Assembly: GCA_002391425.1 (NCBI GenBank)
Contig: DGEZ01000154.1
Location: 1-14,177, forward strand
Length of the DNA stretch: 14,177 bases
Reading direction: 5' to 3'
Origin: Micrococcales bacterium UBA3913
Lineage (GTDB): Bacteria; Actinomycetota; Actinomycetes; Actinomycetales; Microbacteriaceae
Made by a program: the position numbers and the translations under genes. Each line of letters starts with the position of its first letter. The stretch's first letter is position 1. The notes beneath the pieces are model-generated. The model ran no database searches. It was not told the DNA's origin and saw only the letters and a list, made by a program, of their open reading frames with translations. Below, one piece after another: positions 6,605-14,177 of the stretch.

Positions 6605-7795
6605 ATGTCAGAGTCCGTCGCACACGCGATGACGAGCCGTTTGCGCGAACTCGTCCAGATGGAGTCGCCCTCCGCCGACACAGCGGCGAGCGCACGGATC
6701 AGCGAAGTTCTCAGCCTCCGGCTGCGCGAACTCGGGGCCCACGTGGAGAAGACGACCACGGCGGTGGGCACCCACATCTCTGCGCACCTGCCCGGGGATC
6801 TTCCTGGGACGATCCTGCTGCTGGGGCACTCGGACACCGTCTGGGACATCGGGACTCTGGACGCCCGCGTGCCGTGGCGCGAATTCGACACCGATGAGGG
6901 CGTTCCCGCCATCGCCGGCCCGGGCGTGTTCGACATGAAGTCGGGGCTCGTCATCATCGAGACCGCGCTGTCGCGGATCCGAGGCACCTCCCACCCCACC
7001 GTGCACGTGGTGATCACCTGCGATGAGGAGATTGGCTCCCCCACGTCCACAGATCTCGTCACCGCGGCCGCGCGCGAGTCGACCGTGGTGCTCGGCTTCG
7101 AATCACCCCACCCGGACGGGGCGCTGAAGATCGGACGTAAGGGCAGCACCCGGATCCGGCTGAGCACGACCGGCCGGGAGGCGCACGCCGCCCTGGACCC
7201 AGACAAGGGGATCAACGCAATCGACGAAATCATCGACCGCATCGTGGGGGATGTCCGTCCCCTCATCCAGCGCGCGCTGGAGAGTCACCCGGGCAGTGTG
7301 CTGTACAACCTCGGCGGCATCTCCGGCGGCGGCCGGGCGAACGTCATCCCCGCGCACGCCGAAGCCCTGCTCGGGTTGCGCTTCAGCACGCCGGAGGCGG
7401 AGCGGGATGTCCTCGGGCAGCTCTCCGGGCTTTCCGCGCGGACGCCGGGGGCAACCCTGGCGAGCACAGTGCTCTCGCAGCGTCCGGTGTGGGCCGCCAA
7501 TCGCGCCGACCAGGACCTCGCCGCCGCCCTCGGGCTGGCGGGGCGGCCCGCCGCCGGAGCGGCAGACACGAACACGACCGGGGCTCTCGGCGTGCCCACC
7601 GTCGACGGCATGGGTCCTGCCGGCGGCGGCGCCCATGCCGAGAGCGAGCACCTGCTTGTCCCCTCCTTCGTGCAGCGCGCCGACACTCTCGCGTCGTTCC
7701 TGTGCTCCCCCCTGCCCGCGTCACTGCTGTCTCAGACCGAGCACCTCGACGCCGGACGCCCCGAACACACGGAACAGACCGGACACGCCGAATAG
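6605..7795 (+). CDS. M20-family metallopeptidase (carboxypeptidase G2-like), candidate N-acyl/N-succinyl-L-amino acid hydrolase
   Basis: A 396-residue di-zinc hydrolase. Metal ligands and catalytic groups are all present: H75 and D77 in GHSDTVW, bridging D110 in GPGVFDMKSG, general-base E141 and ligand E142 in CDEEIGS, E166 in GFESP, lid-domain H194 in GREAHAA, and H344 in GGGAHAESEH. There is no signal peptide, so it should act in the cytosol on small N-acyl amino acids rather than on exported substrates. The ATG start has AGAGGGG five bases upstream. The gene diverges from the GNAT-led operon and shares its control region. In the NSAR pathway an M20 enzyme releases the L-amino acid and succinate. 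Residues after ~375 form a hydrophilic tail (EHTEQTGHAE) made by a short DNA repeat and are probably dispensable. Glutamate-releasing or peptidase activity is the main alternative. Confidence 0.9.
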   Translation: MSESVAHAMTSRLRELVQMESPSADTAASARISEVLSLRLRELGAHVEKTTTAVGTHISAHLPGDLPGTILLLGHSDTVWDIGTLDARVPWREFDTDEGVPAIAGPGVFDMKSGLVIIETALSRIRGTSHPTVHVVITCDEEIGSPTSTDLVTAAARESTVVLGFESPHPDGALKIGRKGSTRIRLSTTGREAHAALDPDKGINAIDEIIDRIVGDVRPLIQRALESHPGSVLYNLGGISGGGRANVIPAHAEALLGLRFSTPEAERDVLGQLSGLSARTPGATLASTVLSQRPVWAANRADQDLAAALGLAGRPAAGAADTNTTGALGVPTVDGMGPAGGGAHAESEHLLVPSFVQRADTLASFLCSPLPASLLSQTEHLDAGRPEHTEQTGHAE

Positions 7796-7828
7796 GCTGG
7801 GCACGGGGAATCGACCGGACACGCCAAT
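7771..7828 (+). repeat. Imperfect 36-bp-spaced direct repeat across the M20 stop codon
   Basis: GACCGGACACGCC occurs at 7777-7789 and 7813-7825, and similarity extends a few bases either side (GGAA before, AAT after). The 36-nt offset equals 12 codons. Read in the M20 frame, the first copy gives QTGHAE and the second, beyond the TAG at 7793-7795, gives STGHAN before a TGA at 7838-7840. This fits a small tandem duplication followed by a stop mutation. Confidence 0.55.
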
Positions 7829-7836
7829 CCTGCGCA

Positions 7837-7866
7837 TTGAGGCGGAGGGGGAAACCCTGCTATAGT
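7837..7866 (+). promoter_or_regulatory. Predicted rpsT promoter
   Basis: TTGAGG at 7837-7842 and TATAGT at 7861-7866 with an 18-bp spacer fit a housekeeping sigma factor promoter. Transcription would begin near 7873, giving a leader of about 80 nt before the rpsT start. Confidence 0.65.
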
Positions 7867-7883
7867 TGCTCTTTGGCTTCTGT

Positions 7884-7902
7884 GTCACCGCCATTCCGTG
7901 AC
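7884..7902 (+). promoter_or_regulatory. Small hairpin in the rpsT leader
   Basis: GTCAC (7884-7888) pairs with GTGAC (7898-7902) around a 9-nt loop in the predicted 5' leader. S20 synthesis is autoregulated in some bacteria, so the leader could be involved, but a 5-bp stem is weak evidence. Confidence 0.3.
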
Positions 7903-7952
7903 GGGAGGCGCAGTCAGGGACATCAGCAGATTGAGATCAGTTAGGACAATTC

Positions 7953-8213
7953 GTGGCGAACATCAAGTCGCAGATCAAGCGGATCCGCACCAACCAGAAG
8001 GCGACCGAGCGTAACCGTGCGGTCAAGAGCGAGCTGCGCACCTACGTGCGTCAGACCCGCGAGGCTATCTCCGCTGGCGACAAGGCCGCGGCCGAGGCTG
8101 CACTCGTGATCGCCGGCAAGAAGCTGGACAAGGCCGTGAGCAAGGGCGTTATCCACAAGAACCAGGCGGCGAATCGCAAGTCCGCCATCGCCAAGCAGGT
8201 TGCGGCGCTCTAG
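7953..8213 (+). CDS. rpsT: 30S ribosomal protein S20
   Basis: An 86-residue basic, helical protein that binds 16S rRNA during early assembly of the small subunit. The family pattern is unmistakable: MANIKSQIKRIRTNQKA at the start, the ERNRAVKSELRTYVR helix, and GVIHKNQAANRKSAIAKQV near the C-terminus. Length is normal. The start is a GTG at 7953 with TTAGGA about seven bases upstream. It has its own promoter and a strong terminator, so it is a single-gene transcript. It faces holA, as is common for this locus in actinobacteria. Confidence 0.98.
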   Translation: MANIKSQIKRIRTNQKATERNRAVKSELRTYVRQTREAISAGDKAAAEAALVIAGKKLDKAVSKGVIHKNQAANRKSAIAKQVAAL

Positions 8214-8234
8214 ACACCTCCCCCTCATTCTGTG

Positions 8235-8264
8235 AAGGCCCCGTCGATATCGGCGGGGCCTTTT
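8235..8264 (+). terminator. Rho-independent terminator after rpsT
   Basis: AAGGCCCCG (8235-8243) and CGGGGCCTT (8254-8262) form a perfect 9-bp GC-rich stem with a 10-nt loop, followed by a short T run (8261-8264). It lies 22 bases after the rpsT stop. Read on the minus strand it has no real T-tract, so it mainly serves rpsT. The rest of the convergent gap to holA (8265-8379) holds nothing recognisable. Confidence 0.85.
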
Positions 8265-8379
8265 GCGTGATGCGTCCTATCGGCAGCCAGCCGCGCCTGC
8301 GGAGCAGGGCAGGGATGCACACGTCGACCATGAGTCCGCACATTGCCCATGAACTCGTGTGATCAGCACGCCGCAGCGA

Positions 8380-8392
8380 TGAGGTAACCTCA
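8380..8392. repeat. 13-bp palindrome overlapping the holA stop codon
   Basis: TGAGGTAACCTCA is a perfect inverted repeat about one central base and includes the holA TGA (8392-8390). There is no following T run, so it is not a classical terminator. It could be a small 3'-end stabilising structure or chance. Confidence 0.35.
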
Positions 8393-9382
8393 CCGCGGAA
8401 TCGGCAACGGCACGCGCTCCGACACACAGCGCACCATTTGTTCCACCGCGAAATCCGGGTCGCGGCTCTCCCCCTTCACCGCGGCGTCCGTGGCCGCGAC
8501 CACGCGAATCGCCTCCAGCAGCTGCGGCTGAGTCCAGCCCTGCGCATCCCGTCGGGCTTGCTGAATCTGCCACGGCGCGGCACCGATGAGCTTGGCCAGC
8601 TGCGTGTTCCCGCCGTGAGCTCCGGCCACCTTCGCCATGAGCCGAATCTTCGTGGCGAACACCGCAACCATGGGCACCGGGGTCGCCCCGGCCTCGCGTG
8701 CGTGCCGCAGGGACACGAGCGCATCCCCCGTCCGTCCAGCGATCGCGAGCCCCGCGACGGTGAACGCCGTCACCTCGACACGGGCCCCGAAGGCCTCGTC
8801 CACGTCAGAGACGCCCACGTCCCCGGGAACATCCGCAATGAGCTGCTGGCACGCACTGGCCATCTCGGCTAGGTCCGTACTGAACGCATCCACCAGCCGA
8901 CGCAGCGCATCCGGCTCTATGCGCCGCCGAGCTGCCTGGAACTCAGCCTGCACGAAGCCAACCTTGTCTGCATCCCGGGTGATCGCCTGACACTCCACCT
9001 CGACCGCGCCGGACGCCTTGCGCACCGCATCCAGCAGACGACGGGCGCGGTTCCCCCCCGCGTGACGCAGCACCACGACCACATCGGGCTCCGGGCTCGC
9101 GGCATAGTTCAGGGCGTCCTCCAGGAAAGCGTCCACGCACCGTTCTACGGACAGCACCTCAATGAAACGGGGCTGTCCGAACAGGGACGGCCCGGCGGCA
9201 TCCAGCAACGCCCCCGGCGTGTATGCAGAGGCATCGATCCGGGATACTTCCACCTCTGGGTCCTGCGCCCGGGCGGCCGTGCGCAGCATGCGCATCGCCC
9301 GATCCGCGGTGACGGCCTCCGTCCCGGAGATGAGCACGAGCGGCGCCAGTTGGGGGCTCGCCCACGATACTTTGTGCGCCAT
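8390..9382 (-). CDS. holA: DNA polymerase III delta subunit
   Basis: A 330-residue clamp-loader subunit that opens the beta sliding clamp. Recognisable segments are LVLISGTEAVTADRA near the N-terminus, ITRDADKVGFVQAEF and IEPDALRRLVDAFSTDLAEMASACQQL in the middle (the second-domain region), and FTVAGLAIAGRTGDAL and PVPMVAVFATKIRLM in the helical collar domain. Length is typical. The ATG at 9382 has AAGGGA seven bases upstream. It follows comEC by 44 nt in the same direction; the order comEA-comEC-holA is frequent in actinobacteria and implies co-transcription. It converges on rpsT. Confidence 0.95.
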   Translation of the reverse strand: MAHKVSWASPQLAPLVLISGTEAVTADRAMRMLRTAARAQDPEVEVSRIDASAYTPGALLDAAGPSLFGQPRFIEVLSVERCVDAFLEDALNYAASPEPDVVVVLRHAGGNRARRLLDAVRKASGAVEVECQAITRDADKVGFVQAEFQAARRRIEPDALRRLVDAFSTDLAEMASACQQLIADVPGDVGVSDVDEAFGARVEVTAFTVAGLAIAGRTGDALVSLRHAREAGATPVPMVAVFATKIRLMAKVAGAHGGNTQLAKLIGAAPWQIQQARRDAQGWTQPQLLEAIRVVAATDAAVKGESRDPDFAVEQMVRCVSERVPLPIPR

Positions 9383-9426
9383 TCGGATCCCTTCGGTCGT
9401 CTACCAGCGTACCGTCCCGCACCGAC

Positions 9427-11454
9427 TCAAACCCCGGACTGCGGACACCCCTTCTCGCACCACAGCGTCACAGAGGGGACCACACTCACGAGCACCATTC
9501 CTGACTCGTCGGTGCGTACGATTGTCATCCCGGCCGCACGCAGCGCGTCCACAGCCGATGTGGTGGGGTGTCCGTAACTGTTCCCCTGCCCCACCCCAAT
9601 GAGGGCGAGGCGAGCCCCCGTGCGCGCATAGAGCAGCTCCGAGAAGTCCGCCGAACCGTGATGCGCAACCTTGAGGATCCCGACCGTCTGGTCGATATCC
9701 GGCAACACCCGCTGCTGCACGTCCTGCCCCACGTCCCCCAGGGCAAGCACCTGGACCCCCGACACGTCGATACGCATCACCAGGCTCATATCGTTCTCCA
9801 CGGTGCTCGCGTACCCCTCCGGCGGCCACAGCACCTCCGCGCGTAGCTCACCGACGCGCAGCGAGTCACCTGCACGCACAACCTCCACCTCGACTCCTAG
9901 TTCGCGTAGCTCCTGGAGCGAGCTCGCCGTCGTGTCCGTGTGTGAGGCCAGCACCGTGCCGGGATCGAACTGAGTGACCACAGCGGCTGACGCTCCCGCA
10001 TGATCCGCATCCCAGTGTGTGAGTGCCAGAGCATCCAAACGCTCGATCCCGGCACGGTCCAGACAGTCTACGGCCAGCTGGTCGCTTTGCCCCACATCCA
10101 CCATGAGCGTCGCCTCGCCGGAGCGGTACACGAAGGCGTCCCCCTGCCCGACGTCGCAGACGAGGACCGCCCACTCGGTCGGCATCGTGGCGCTCAGGCC
10201 GATACGAGAACCCGTCTCCACGGCAGTGACCGAGACGAGAACGCCGACGGCGACGAACACGGCCACCGTCCGCAGCCGTGCGAGGAGCGCCGCAGTGACG
10301 CACACCGCGGTGACGCCGAGGGCGAGGACGACCCCCGGCGTGCCTGCCGGCCACACCACGGTCAGCAGGGGATGCGCGCTGAACGTTTCGGCGAGCCACG
10401 CCACCGCGTGCACCACCGGCCAGGCGAGCCACGCGCTTGCCACAGCCACGGGGACCATCCAGGACGCGCACAGCGTACCGATCAGACCGCAGACGGTGAC
10501 CATTCCAGCCAGCGGAGCAGCGAGGATGTTGGCGACCACGCCACCGAGGGACACCCTCGCATCCAGGAGCACGAGCAGCGGGAGGCAGCCCACCTGGGCT
10601 GCGATCGGAATGGCGACCGCGTCAGCAAGGGGCCGCGGCAGCCGCGCCGCACACGCCTCCGCCAACGGGCGACTCCACAGGATCAGGCCGCTGGTGGCGG
10701 CCACGGACAGGGCAAAACTCACCTGAGTGCCCAGCTCCGGGTCCAGCAACAGCAGAATCGTCACCGCAGCACTGACGATCGGGATGCCCGACGCGTCCCG
10801 CCCGAGGAGACGCCCGAGCAACACCAGCAGCACCATGACCGCGGCACGCACCACCGTCGGTTCGTAGCCCACGACCACGCAGAACCCGAGCACCGCGGCC
10901 ACTCCGGAGATCAGCCGAGCGCGCCGGGACATCCCGCACATGCTGGCCAACCCCACCACGAGGGCCACGGCGATGACGCAGTTCGACCCAGACACAGCGG
11001 TGAGGTGGCCAAGGGAGGACGCGTTCATCGCCTCCGTCAACGATGCCGGGATGCTGCCGGTCTCTCCCACGGACATGCCGGCGATCAGCCCGGTTGCTGA
11101 TCCGGGCAGGCCCTCCAGCAGGTTCACGAAGTCTGCGCGCCACTGCTGGGCCACCGGCCAGTCGATCAGTTGCCAGACCGCATCACCGCGCCACTGCGGG
11201 AACCACAGCACCCGCGCACCCACGAGCGCGGCCAGCGCCGCGCCGAGCCCGACACGTTCCGCGGTGGCGCCCAGGCGTGCCCGCTCGCGGGTCATCAGAC
11301 CCACCGCAGCCCCGCACGCCGCCCCCACTGTGCACGCCACCACCACCCACATCGGCATAGTGCTGGGAAGGGTAGCCAGCCACGCCCCGGCCATGGCGGG
11401 CACCATGCGCAGGTCGTGGCTGCGCACGTCGCGGCGTGTGTCGCCCCGGTTCAC
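9427..11454 (-). CDS. comEC: ComEC/Rec2 competence DNA-uptake protein
   Basis: A 675-residue polytopic membrane protein thought to form the channel that brings single-stranded DNA into the cytoplasm. N-terminal hydrophobic helices (~18-90) precede the Competence domain (~115-410; GLIAGMSVGETGSIP, GHLTAVSGSNCV, then many hydrophobic segments). A C-terminal metallo-beta-lactamase-like nuclease domain (~425-660) carries THWDADH (H480, D482, D484, H485), D574 in GDVGQD, AHHGS (H598, H599) and YGHP (H629). The N-terminal part is shorter than in Bacillus ComEC and shows no clear OB-fold segment, which is usual in actinobacteria. The GTG start overlaps the comEA stop by four bases, indicating translational coupling. 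All metal-site motifs are intact, so it is probably functional. Confidence 0.93.
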   Translation of the reverse strand: MNRGDTRRDVRSHDLRMVPAMAGAWLATLPSTMPMWVVVACTVGAACGAAVGLMTRERARLGATAERVGLGAALAALVGARVLWFPQWRGDAVWQLIDWPVAQQWRADFVNLLEGLPGSATGLIAGMSVGETGSIPASLTEAMNASSLGHLTAVSGSNCVIAVALVVGLASMCGMSRRARLISGVAAVLGFCVVVGYEPTVVRAAVMVLLVLLGRLLGRDASGIPIVSAAVTILLLLDPELGTQVSFALSVAATSGLILWSRPLAEACAARLPRPLADAVAIPIAAQVGCLPLLVLLDARVSLGGVVANILAAPLAGMVTVCGLIGTLCASWMVPVAVASAWLAWPVVHAVAWLAETFSAHPLLTVVWPAGTPGVVLALGVTAVCVTAALLARLRTVAVFVAVGVLVSVTAVETGSRIGLSATMPTEWAVLVCDVGQGDAFVYRSGEATLMVDVGQSDQLAVDCLDRAGIERLDALALTHWDADHAGASAAVVTQFDPGTVLASHTDTTASSLQELRELGVEVEVVRAGDSLRVGELRAEVLWPPEGYASTVENDMSLVMRIDVSGVQVLALGDVGQDVQQRVLPDIDQTVGILKVAHHGSADFSELLYARTGARLALIGVGQGNSYGHPTTSAVDALRAAGMTIVRTDESGMVLVSVVPSVTLWCEKGCPQSGV

Positions 11455-12065
11455 ACGGTCACCCAGGGCTCCAGTTCGGCGAACGTCTTTTCGCCCACCC
11501 CGGAGATGTTGAGCAGCTCCTCCACCGACTGGAACCCGCCATGCTCCGTGCGATAGGCGATGATCTTTTGCGCCATCGCCGGACCAACCCGAGGCAGTGT
11601 GTCGAGTTCCTCAGCAGTCGCCGTGTTGAGGTTGACCCGTGCGCTGGTCGCGCTGTCTTCCGGCGTCGCCCCCGATGCGGCTACATCCGCTTCCGAGGGA
11701 ACCACGATTTGTTCCCCGTCGGAAACGACCCGGGCGAGGTTCACGCCACTGAGTTCGGCCTCCGAGCCAGCTCCCCCGGCGGCCGAGATCGCGTCGACCA
11801 CTCGGCTGCCAGCCGGCAGCGTGTACACACCGGGATGCTCGACTTCTCCGACCACGTGCACGAACACCGTTCCGGTGGCGGCTGCCGACACCACCACGCT
11901 CGCCGGGGACGAGGCGGAGTCCCGGGCACCAGCCGTCGTACACGCGCTCATGCCCACCACGGACGCCCCCGCGAGAAGGACACAGCTCAGCACCACCCCG
12001 GCGGGAAGCCGCCGCACCGGGCGGATCCGTCTGCCGGTCGTTTCCGGGAACCGCGATGCTGCCAT
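11451..12065 (-). CDS. comEA: ComEA-like helix-hairpin-helix DNA-binding protein
   Basis: Membrane-anchored DNA receptor that hands DNA to ComEC. From the ATG at 12065 the protein has 204 residues: a basic start (RRIRPVRRL), one hydrophobic segment (VVLSCVLLAGASVVG) ending in MSAC, which might also act as a weak lipobox, a low-complexity linker, an SLBB domain (VFVHVVGEVEHPGVYTL) and a C-terminal double HhH domain (VNLNTATAEELDTLPRVGPAMAQ, EELLNISGVGEKTFAEL). The frame stays open to 12152, but those 29 extra residues look non-coding, so the later ATG was chosen; no strong ribosome binding site marks either. The stop overlaps comEC. Confidence 0.9.
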   Translation of the reverse strand: MAASRFPETTGRRIRPVRRLPAGVVLSCVLLAGASVVGMSACTTAGARDSASSPASVVVSAAATGTVFVHVVGEVEHPGVYTLPAGSRVVDAISAAGGAGSEAELSGVNLARVVSDGEQIVVPSEADVAASGATPEDSATSARVNLNTATAEELDTLPRVGPAMAQKIIAYRTEHGGFQSVEELLNISGVGEKTFAELEPWVTV

Positions 12066-12106
12066 GGCAACACCGTAAGGGTGGGGACTGCCCCCGTTCC
12101 ATCGCA

Positions 12107-12143
12107 GGTGCGGCGCATGGGGATAACATCCCGTGGCCGCACC
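12107..12143 (-). other. Strong hairpin in the leuS-comEA gap
   Basis: GGTGCGGC (12107-12114) and GCCGCACC (12136-12143) pair perfectly, and GGGAT/ATCCC pair inside them around an AAC loop, giving a long imperfect stem. No T-tract follows on the minus strand. It may be an attenuator, an RNA processing signal or a Rho-dependent boundary between leuS and comEA. The rest of the 112-bp gap (12066-12177) shows nothing else. Confidence 0.5.
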
Positions 12144-12177
12144 CGTGCGCACAAACGGCTGCGCGACCCCTCCCCCG

Positions 12178-14158
12178 CTAGCGGGCCACGATGTTCACGA
12201 GTTTCGGTGCCCGCACGATCACCTTCACCGGCTCCGCGCCAGCCAGAATGTGCTGCACCTGCTCCGACTCCAAAGCAAGCTTGGTGAGCTCGGCTTCACT
12301 GGTCTGGGGGGAGACCTCCAGCCGGTCGCGCACCTTGCCGTTGACCTGCACGACGCAGGTGACGGACTCCTCGACCAGGAGAGCGTGGTCAGGTTTGCGC
12401 AACCCGGCGCGCGCCACCGAGGGCTGGTAACCCAACAGTCGCCACATGTCTTCGGCCGTGTAGGGAGCGAACAGGCTGAGAATAATCGCAATGTTCTCCG
12501 TCGCCTCGCGCACCGCCGGATCCGCGGGGCCAGCCCCCGAGTCGATCACACGACGCACCTGGTTCACCAGGTCCATCACACGGGCGATCACGACATTGAA
12601 CTTGAACGCCTCGATAAGCTGCGGGACGTCCGCCAGCAGGCGGTGCGTCGCACGCCGCAGAGCGTGGTCGCCGTCCGCCCACACCACCTCCGGGGCACTC
12701 GTCACGTCGCGAGCCAACCTCCAGGCACGGGCCAGGAAGCGCGCCGAACCACCGGGAGAGACATCCTTCCAGTCGATGTCGTCCTCGGGCGGCCCGGCGA
12801 AAGCCATGGTGAGCCGCACCGCATCCACCCCGAACTCCTCCAGCTCGTCGGAGAGGCGGACCAGGTTCCCGCGCGACTTCGACATCGCCGAACCGTCCAT
12901 GAGAACCATGCCCTGGTTCAGCAGCGCGCTGAAGGGCTCCGTGAACGTCACCAACCCCATATCAAAGAGCACCTTTGTGACAAACCGCGAGTACAGCAGG
13001 TGCAGGATCGCGTGTGTCACCCCACCGACGTACTGGTCGATCGGCGCCCACTTCTCCGCCTCTGCGATGTCAAAGATGGCCGTATCGTCGTGAGGTGACA
13101 CGAATCGCAGGTAATACCAGGAGGAGTCGACGAAGGTGTCCATCGTATCCGTGTCACGCTTCGCCGCGGCACCGCACTGCGGGCACGGGACGTTCACCCA
13201 GTCCTCGGCGTCAGCCAACGGGCTGATCCCGCGCGGACGGAGCTCGTCGCCGGACATCGGAGGCAGCTCAACGGGGAGCTGGTCGTCGGGCACGGGCACT
13301 TCCCCGCACTGCGGGCAGTGGATGATCGGGATCGGTGTGCCCCAGTACCGCTGCCGCGAGATCAGCCAGTCCCGCAACCGGAAGTTCTTCGCGGCACGAC
13401 CCAGGCCCTTCTCCTCCAGGATGCGGATGATCAGGTCAATCGCCTCGGTCTTCGTGTGTCCATTGAGCGGACCCGAGTTGATCAAACGTCCCTCGCCTGT
13501 GGCGGCAATGTGGCTGTCCGCAGGATCCGGTAGTCCCGTCTCCACGACCACCCGCACCGGCAGGTCGAACTTCAGGGCGAAGTCGAGGTCGCGCTGGTCG
13601 TGTGCCGGAACCGCCATGATCGCGCCGTGCCCGTAGTCCGAGAGCACATAGTCCGCAGCCCAGATGGGGAGTCGCTCACCGTTCACCGGGTTGATCGCCC
13701 AGTGGTTGAGGAACACCCCCGTCTTCTCGTGGTCGGTGGATTGTCGTTCGATCTCGGTGATCGCCTTCACGCGATCCAGATAGGTGGCGAACTCCTGCTG
13801 GGTCTGCTCGGGCGCCGTCGCCGCCAATTCCGCGGCGAGATCGGAGTCCGGGGCCACCACCATGAACGTGGCCCCGTACAGCGTGTCCGGACGCGTTGTA
13901 TAGACCGAAACCGGTTCGTCACGTCCCTCGATCACGAATTGCACATCTGCACCCACGGAACGGCCAATCCAGTTCCTCTGCATGGTGAGAACCTTCGCCG
14001 GCCAGGTGCCCTCAAGCTGGTTGAGGTCGTCGAGGAGACGATCCGCGTACTGGGTGATCCCGAAATACCACTGGGTGAGCTTCTTCTTCGTCACCGGGGT
14101 ATCACACCGCTCGCACAAACCGCCGACGACCTGCTCGTTGGCGAGCACGGTCTGGTCC
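12178..14158 (-). CDS. leuS: Leucyl-tRNA synthetase, 5'-truncated by contig end
   Basis: Charges tRNA-Leu with leucine in the cytosol and edits mischarged products. The window holds about 659 C-terminal residues, ending in LVNIVAR and a TAG at 12180-12178. Visible parts are the VTKKKLTQWYFGIT region, the editing domain with TTRPDTLYG, two CxxC zinc-type pairs (CPQCGEVP, CPQCGAAAK), VDSSWYYLRF, the KMSKS loop in the form AMSKSRGN (near 12866-12888) and the anticodon-binding and C-terminal domains (VNGKVRDRLEV). The HIGH motif and the first part of the Rossmann domain lie off the contig. Coding sequence stops at 14158; anything translated beyond is adapter. Stop to comEA start is 112 nt. Confidence 0.97.
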
Positions 14159-14177
14159 CTGTCTCTTATACACATCT
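14159..14177. other. Nextera/Tn5 mosaic-end adapter (library artefact)
   Basis: CTGTCTCTTATACACATCT is an exact 19-base match to the reverse complement of the Tn5 mosaic end used in Nextera libraries. It is not genomic. Read with leuS it yields the well-known false N-terminus MCIRDR. The window therefore ends at a contig end with untrimmed adapter. Confidence 0.98.

Noticed and set aside
10000..11100. 366-residue plus-strand frame opposite comEC
   Set aside because: Very His/Arg/Gln-rich shadow of a membrane protein gene, with no family resemblance.
12066..12152. 29-residue N-terminal extension of ComEA
   Set aside because: Composition is unlike a protein N-terminus, it overlaps the intergenic hairpin, and an ATG at 12065 gives a proper basic-then-hydrophobic start.
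12133..13098. 321-residue plus-strand frame opposite leuS
   Set aside because: Antisense shadow; leuS conservation accounts for the open frame.
14159..14175. N-terminus MCIRDR for leuS
   Set aside because: Encoded by the Nextera mosaic end, not by the genome.

Overview
This is a 14.2-kb, high-GC contig. Most of it looks like a draft chromosome segment of an actinobacterium, probably Micrococcales-like. The evidence is the actinobacterial style of the LepA N-terminus, RpsT, HolA, ComEC/ComEA and LeuRS, plus several GTG starts. No database search was possible, so the genus is left open.

The ends need caution. The last 19 bases (14159-14177) are exactly the Nextera Tn5 mosaic-end adapter, so leuS is cut at 14158 by library construction. 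The lepA gene at the left end is a hybrid: its first ~145-160 codons read as actinobacterial, and everything left of about 1224-1290 reads as alphaproteobacterial (Caulobacterales-like) with a sharper GC3 bias. The simplest explanation is a chimeric assembly join inside a conserved gene; true recombination is the alternative.

Layout, left to right. 1-1703 (-): lepA, 3'-partial and hybrid. 1773-6498 (-): a compact five-gene operon, transcribed in the order GNAT acyltransferase, SIS-domain protein, N-acylamino acid racemase/OSBS-type enolase, class IV PLP aminotransferase, class I PLP aminotransferase. 6499-6604: a divergent control region with a 13-bp palindrome, repeated GATACGT half-sites and a leader hairpin. 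6605-7795 (+): M20 (carboxypeptidase G2-like) metallopeptidase. 7837-8264 (+): rpsT with its promoter, leader and terminator. 8390-12065 (-): comEA, comEC and holA, a competence/DNA-uptake and clamp-loader group. 12178-14158 (-): leuS, 5'-truncated.

The most interesting part is 1773-7795. A COG3375-type GNAT, an NSAR-type enolase and an M20 deacylase are the three enzymes of the pathway described in Geobacillus kaustophilus for irreversible conversion of D- to L-amino acids through N-succinyl intermediates. Here they sit with two transaminases that could use the product and with an RpiR-like SIS protein that lacks its DNA-binding domain. The block lies between the housekeeping genes rpsT and lepA, as an accessory insertion would. 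No transporter is seen. Acyl group, amino-acid range and direction of flux are inferences.

No rRNA, tRNA, CRISPR array or insertion sequence is visible, and no gene-free stretch exceeds 300 bases.
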